A stretch of 15,630 nt of DNA from Fidelibacterota bacterium 46_43 (GTDB taxonomy: Bacteria; Fidelibacterota; Fidelibacteria; Fidelibacterales; Fidelibacteraceae): assembly GCA_001509335.1 (NCBI GenBank), contig LGGY01000146.1, positions 1 to 15,630 of the forward strand, written 5' to 3'. A program made the translations under genes and the position numbers. Within the stretch, counting starts at the first letter, position 1; the number at the start of each line of letters is the position of its first letter. The notes beneath the pieces are model-generated. The model was given only the letters and a program-made list of their open reading frames with translations, ran no database searches and was not told the DNA's origin. Of the stretch, positions 14,860 to 15,630 are shown in pieces.

Positions 14860-15317
14860 ACATCTGCTCCTATTCCGGCAAGGTGTCCCCGGGCTATTAA
14901 TGTTCCGTCTTCCAGGGTCACCCATGATTTACTTTTGATTTTACCCCGCCTGAAATATATCTTTTTTCCATGAATTAAAATTTTGCTTCCCGGCGAAACC
15001 ACATTAAAGAATTCTATATCACATTCCGTAAAAAGAGTTACCTTATTCAGATCTCCTCCGGTCACCATAGTTCCATATATCCCCAAAGCCACCACTGAAA
15101 CCTGTGCCATAGCTTCAATCAGGATCACGCCAGGCATAGTGGGTCTTCCGGGGAAATGTCCTGGAAAGAAGAATTCATCACCGGTTATCCGGTATTCTCC
15201 GCTGATTTCTTCTGTAGACAGAGTATAAATCGCATCAACAAACCGGAAGGGGTGTTTTTGAGGCATGTTTTCCAGGACTTTTTCTCTGATATGCGCAGGA
15301 GCTTGTTTACTGTCCAT
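14856..15317 (-). CDS. 3-hydroxyacyl-ACP dehydratase, FabZ-like
   Basis: Hot-dog fold dehydratase removing water from 3-hydroxyacyl-ACP to give trans-2-enoyl-ACP. Starting at ATG 15317 the protein is 153 residues, as usual for FabZ. It has HPFRFVD (22-28), FFPGHFPGRP with catalytic His54, and PGVILIEAMAQ with catalytic Glu68, at the canonical 14-residue spacing. The start is fixed by AGGAGG (15327-15322) 4 nt upstream; a longer reading from 15449 would run through the FabA-like gene and adds nonsense-like sequence. Its start overlaps the end of the FabA-like gene by 11 bases and its TGA overlaps the ketosynthase ATG. Translation of all three is therefore coupled, and it is a dedicated cluster dehydratase. 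Confidence 0.92.
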   Translation of the reverse strand: MDSKQAPAHIREKVLENMPQKHPFRFVDAIYTLSTEEISGEYRITGDEFFFPGHFPGRPTMPGVILIEAMAQVSVVALGIYGTMVTGGDLNKVTLFTECDIEFFNVVSPGSKILIHGKKIYFRRGKIKSKSWVTLEDGTLIARGHLAGIGADV

Positions 15318-15630
15318 CGTTCCTCCTGAACCGTTTAAGAATCTTGTCAAGGTGTGATTCTTCGTGGGGTGGTAATCCTCCAATGGCATGATCGGACCGG
15401 ATTGGATAATCTGAATAGGCAATATCCTTAAAAATGCCGGCTTTGGCATTTTTCATAACATAAACCTGTTCGTCATCCACAAACACTTTCCCATTGCCCA
15501 CGGCAATCATGGCTCCGGTTTCTCTGATCTCACTAAACCGGCGGATTTCAATTTCGTAGCGTACGATCCGGTTATGGGGACGGATTTGTCCATTAAATTC
15601 CACGCCGTCACATCCCAATGCACGGCCGGA
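15307..15630 (-). CDS. FabA-like beta-hydroxyacyl-ACP dehydratase (5' part outside window)
   Basis: C-terminal 107 codons of a gene entering from the right edge; the frame is open to base 15630. SGRALGCDGVEFNGQIRP followed by NAKAGIFKDIAY resembles the second half of FabA-type dehydratases, in which E. coli FabA has ARALGVGEVKFTGQVLP and KVGLFQDTSAF. A 20-odd residue polar tail (GLPPHEESHLDKILKRF) extends past the FabA end. The catalytic His and Asp of FabA lie upstream and cannot be seen, so activity and isomerase function are unknown. The tail codons overlap the FabZ-like start by 11 bases. Having FabA-like and FabZ-like dehydratases side by side suggests an assembly line making unsaturated or polyene acyl chains; a PUFA-synthase-type dehydratase domain is an alternative. 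Confidence 0.75.
   Translation of the reverse strand, partial: SGRALGCDGVEFNGQIRPHNRIVRYEIEIRRFSEIRETGAMIAVGNGKVFVDDEQVYVMKNAKAGIFKDIAYSDYPIRSDHAIGGLPPHEESHLDKILKRFRRNDGQ

Overview
The window (mid-40s % GC by eye) reads as a chromosomal piece of a Gram-negative bacterium. It carries lipoproteins with lipoboxes, an outer-membrane beta-barrel protein and a decayed porin. Gene content and protein style suggest the FCB group or a related candidate phylum (for example Marinimicrobia/Neomarinimicrobiota or Caldithrix-like lineages), but no marker gene fixes the taxonomy and this is inference. UGA is a stop codon here: the fabZ-like gene ends in TGA. No tRNA, rRNA, CRISPR array or intact insertion sequence was seen.

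Left part (1-5950), central metabolism: ppdK (pyruvate, phosphate dikinase) runs leftwards into a strong hairpin terminator. It diverges from a rightward pair made of a single-chain aconitase-superfamily enzyme and a PfkB-family kinase. The aconitase relative looks strikingly like fungal homoaconitase (LYS4), the 2-aminoadipate lysine-pathway enzyme, rather than ordinary bacterial AcnA/AcnB or two-subunit LeuCD/LysTU.

Middle part (6040-10900), cell envelope and transport: a TPR lipoprotein with its own terminator comes first. It is followed by an extremely tyrosine-rich putative lipoprotein coupled to a FadL/PorV-like outer-membrane protein, also with a terminator. Next come an OFA-type major facilitator transporter and a small membrane-anchored coiled-coil protein. 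From 10909 to 11813 lies the corpse of an OprP/OprO-like porin on the minus strand, readable in one frame but broken by several stops.

Right part (11814-15630), leftward accessory fatty-acid or polyene-type operon, entering from beyond the right edge: FabA-like dehydratase (partial), FabZ-like dehydratase, FabF-like ketosynthase, a discrete acyl carrier protein with an atypical NSS attachment motif, a lysophospholipid-type acyltransferase and a 4'-phosphopantetheinyl transferase. The genes are tightly packed (11-bp overlap, ATGA overlap, gaps of tens of bases). Together they could activate a dedicated carrier protein, elongate and dehydrate an acyl chain on it, and transfer the product to an acceptor. 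No ketoreductase is in view, so the cluster is probably cut by the window edge. This is the best candidate for an undescribed system here.
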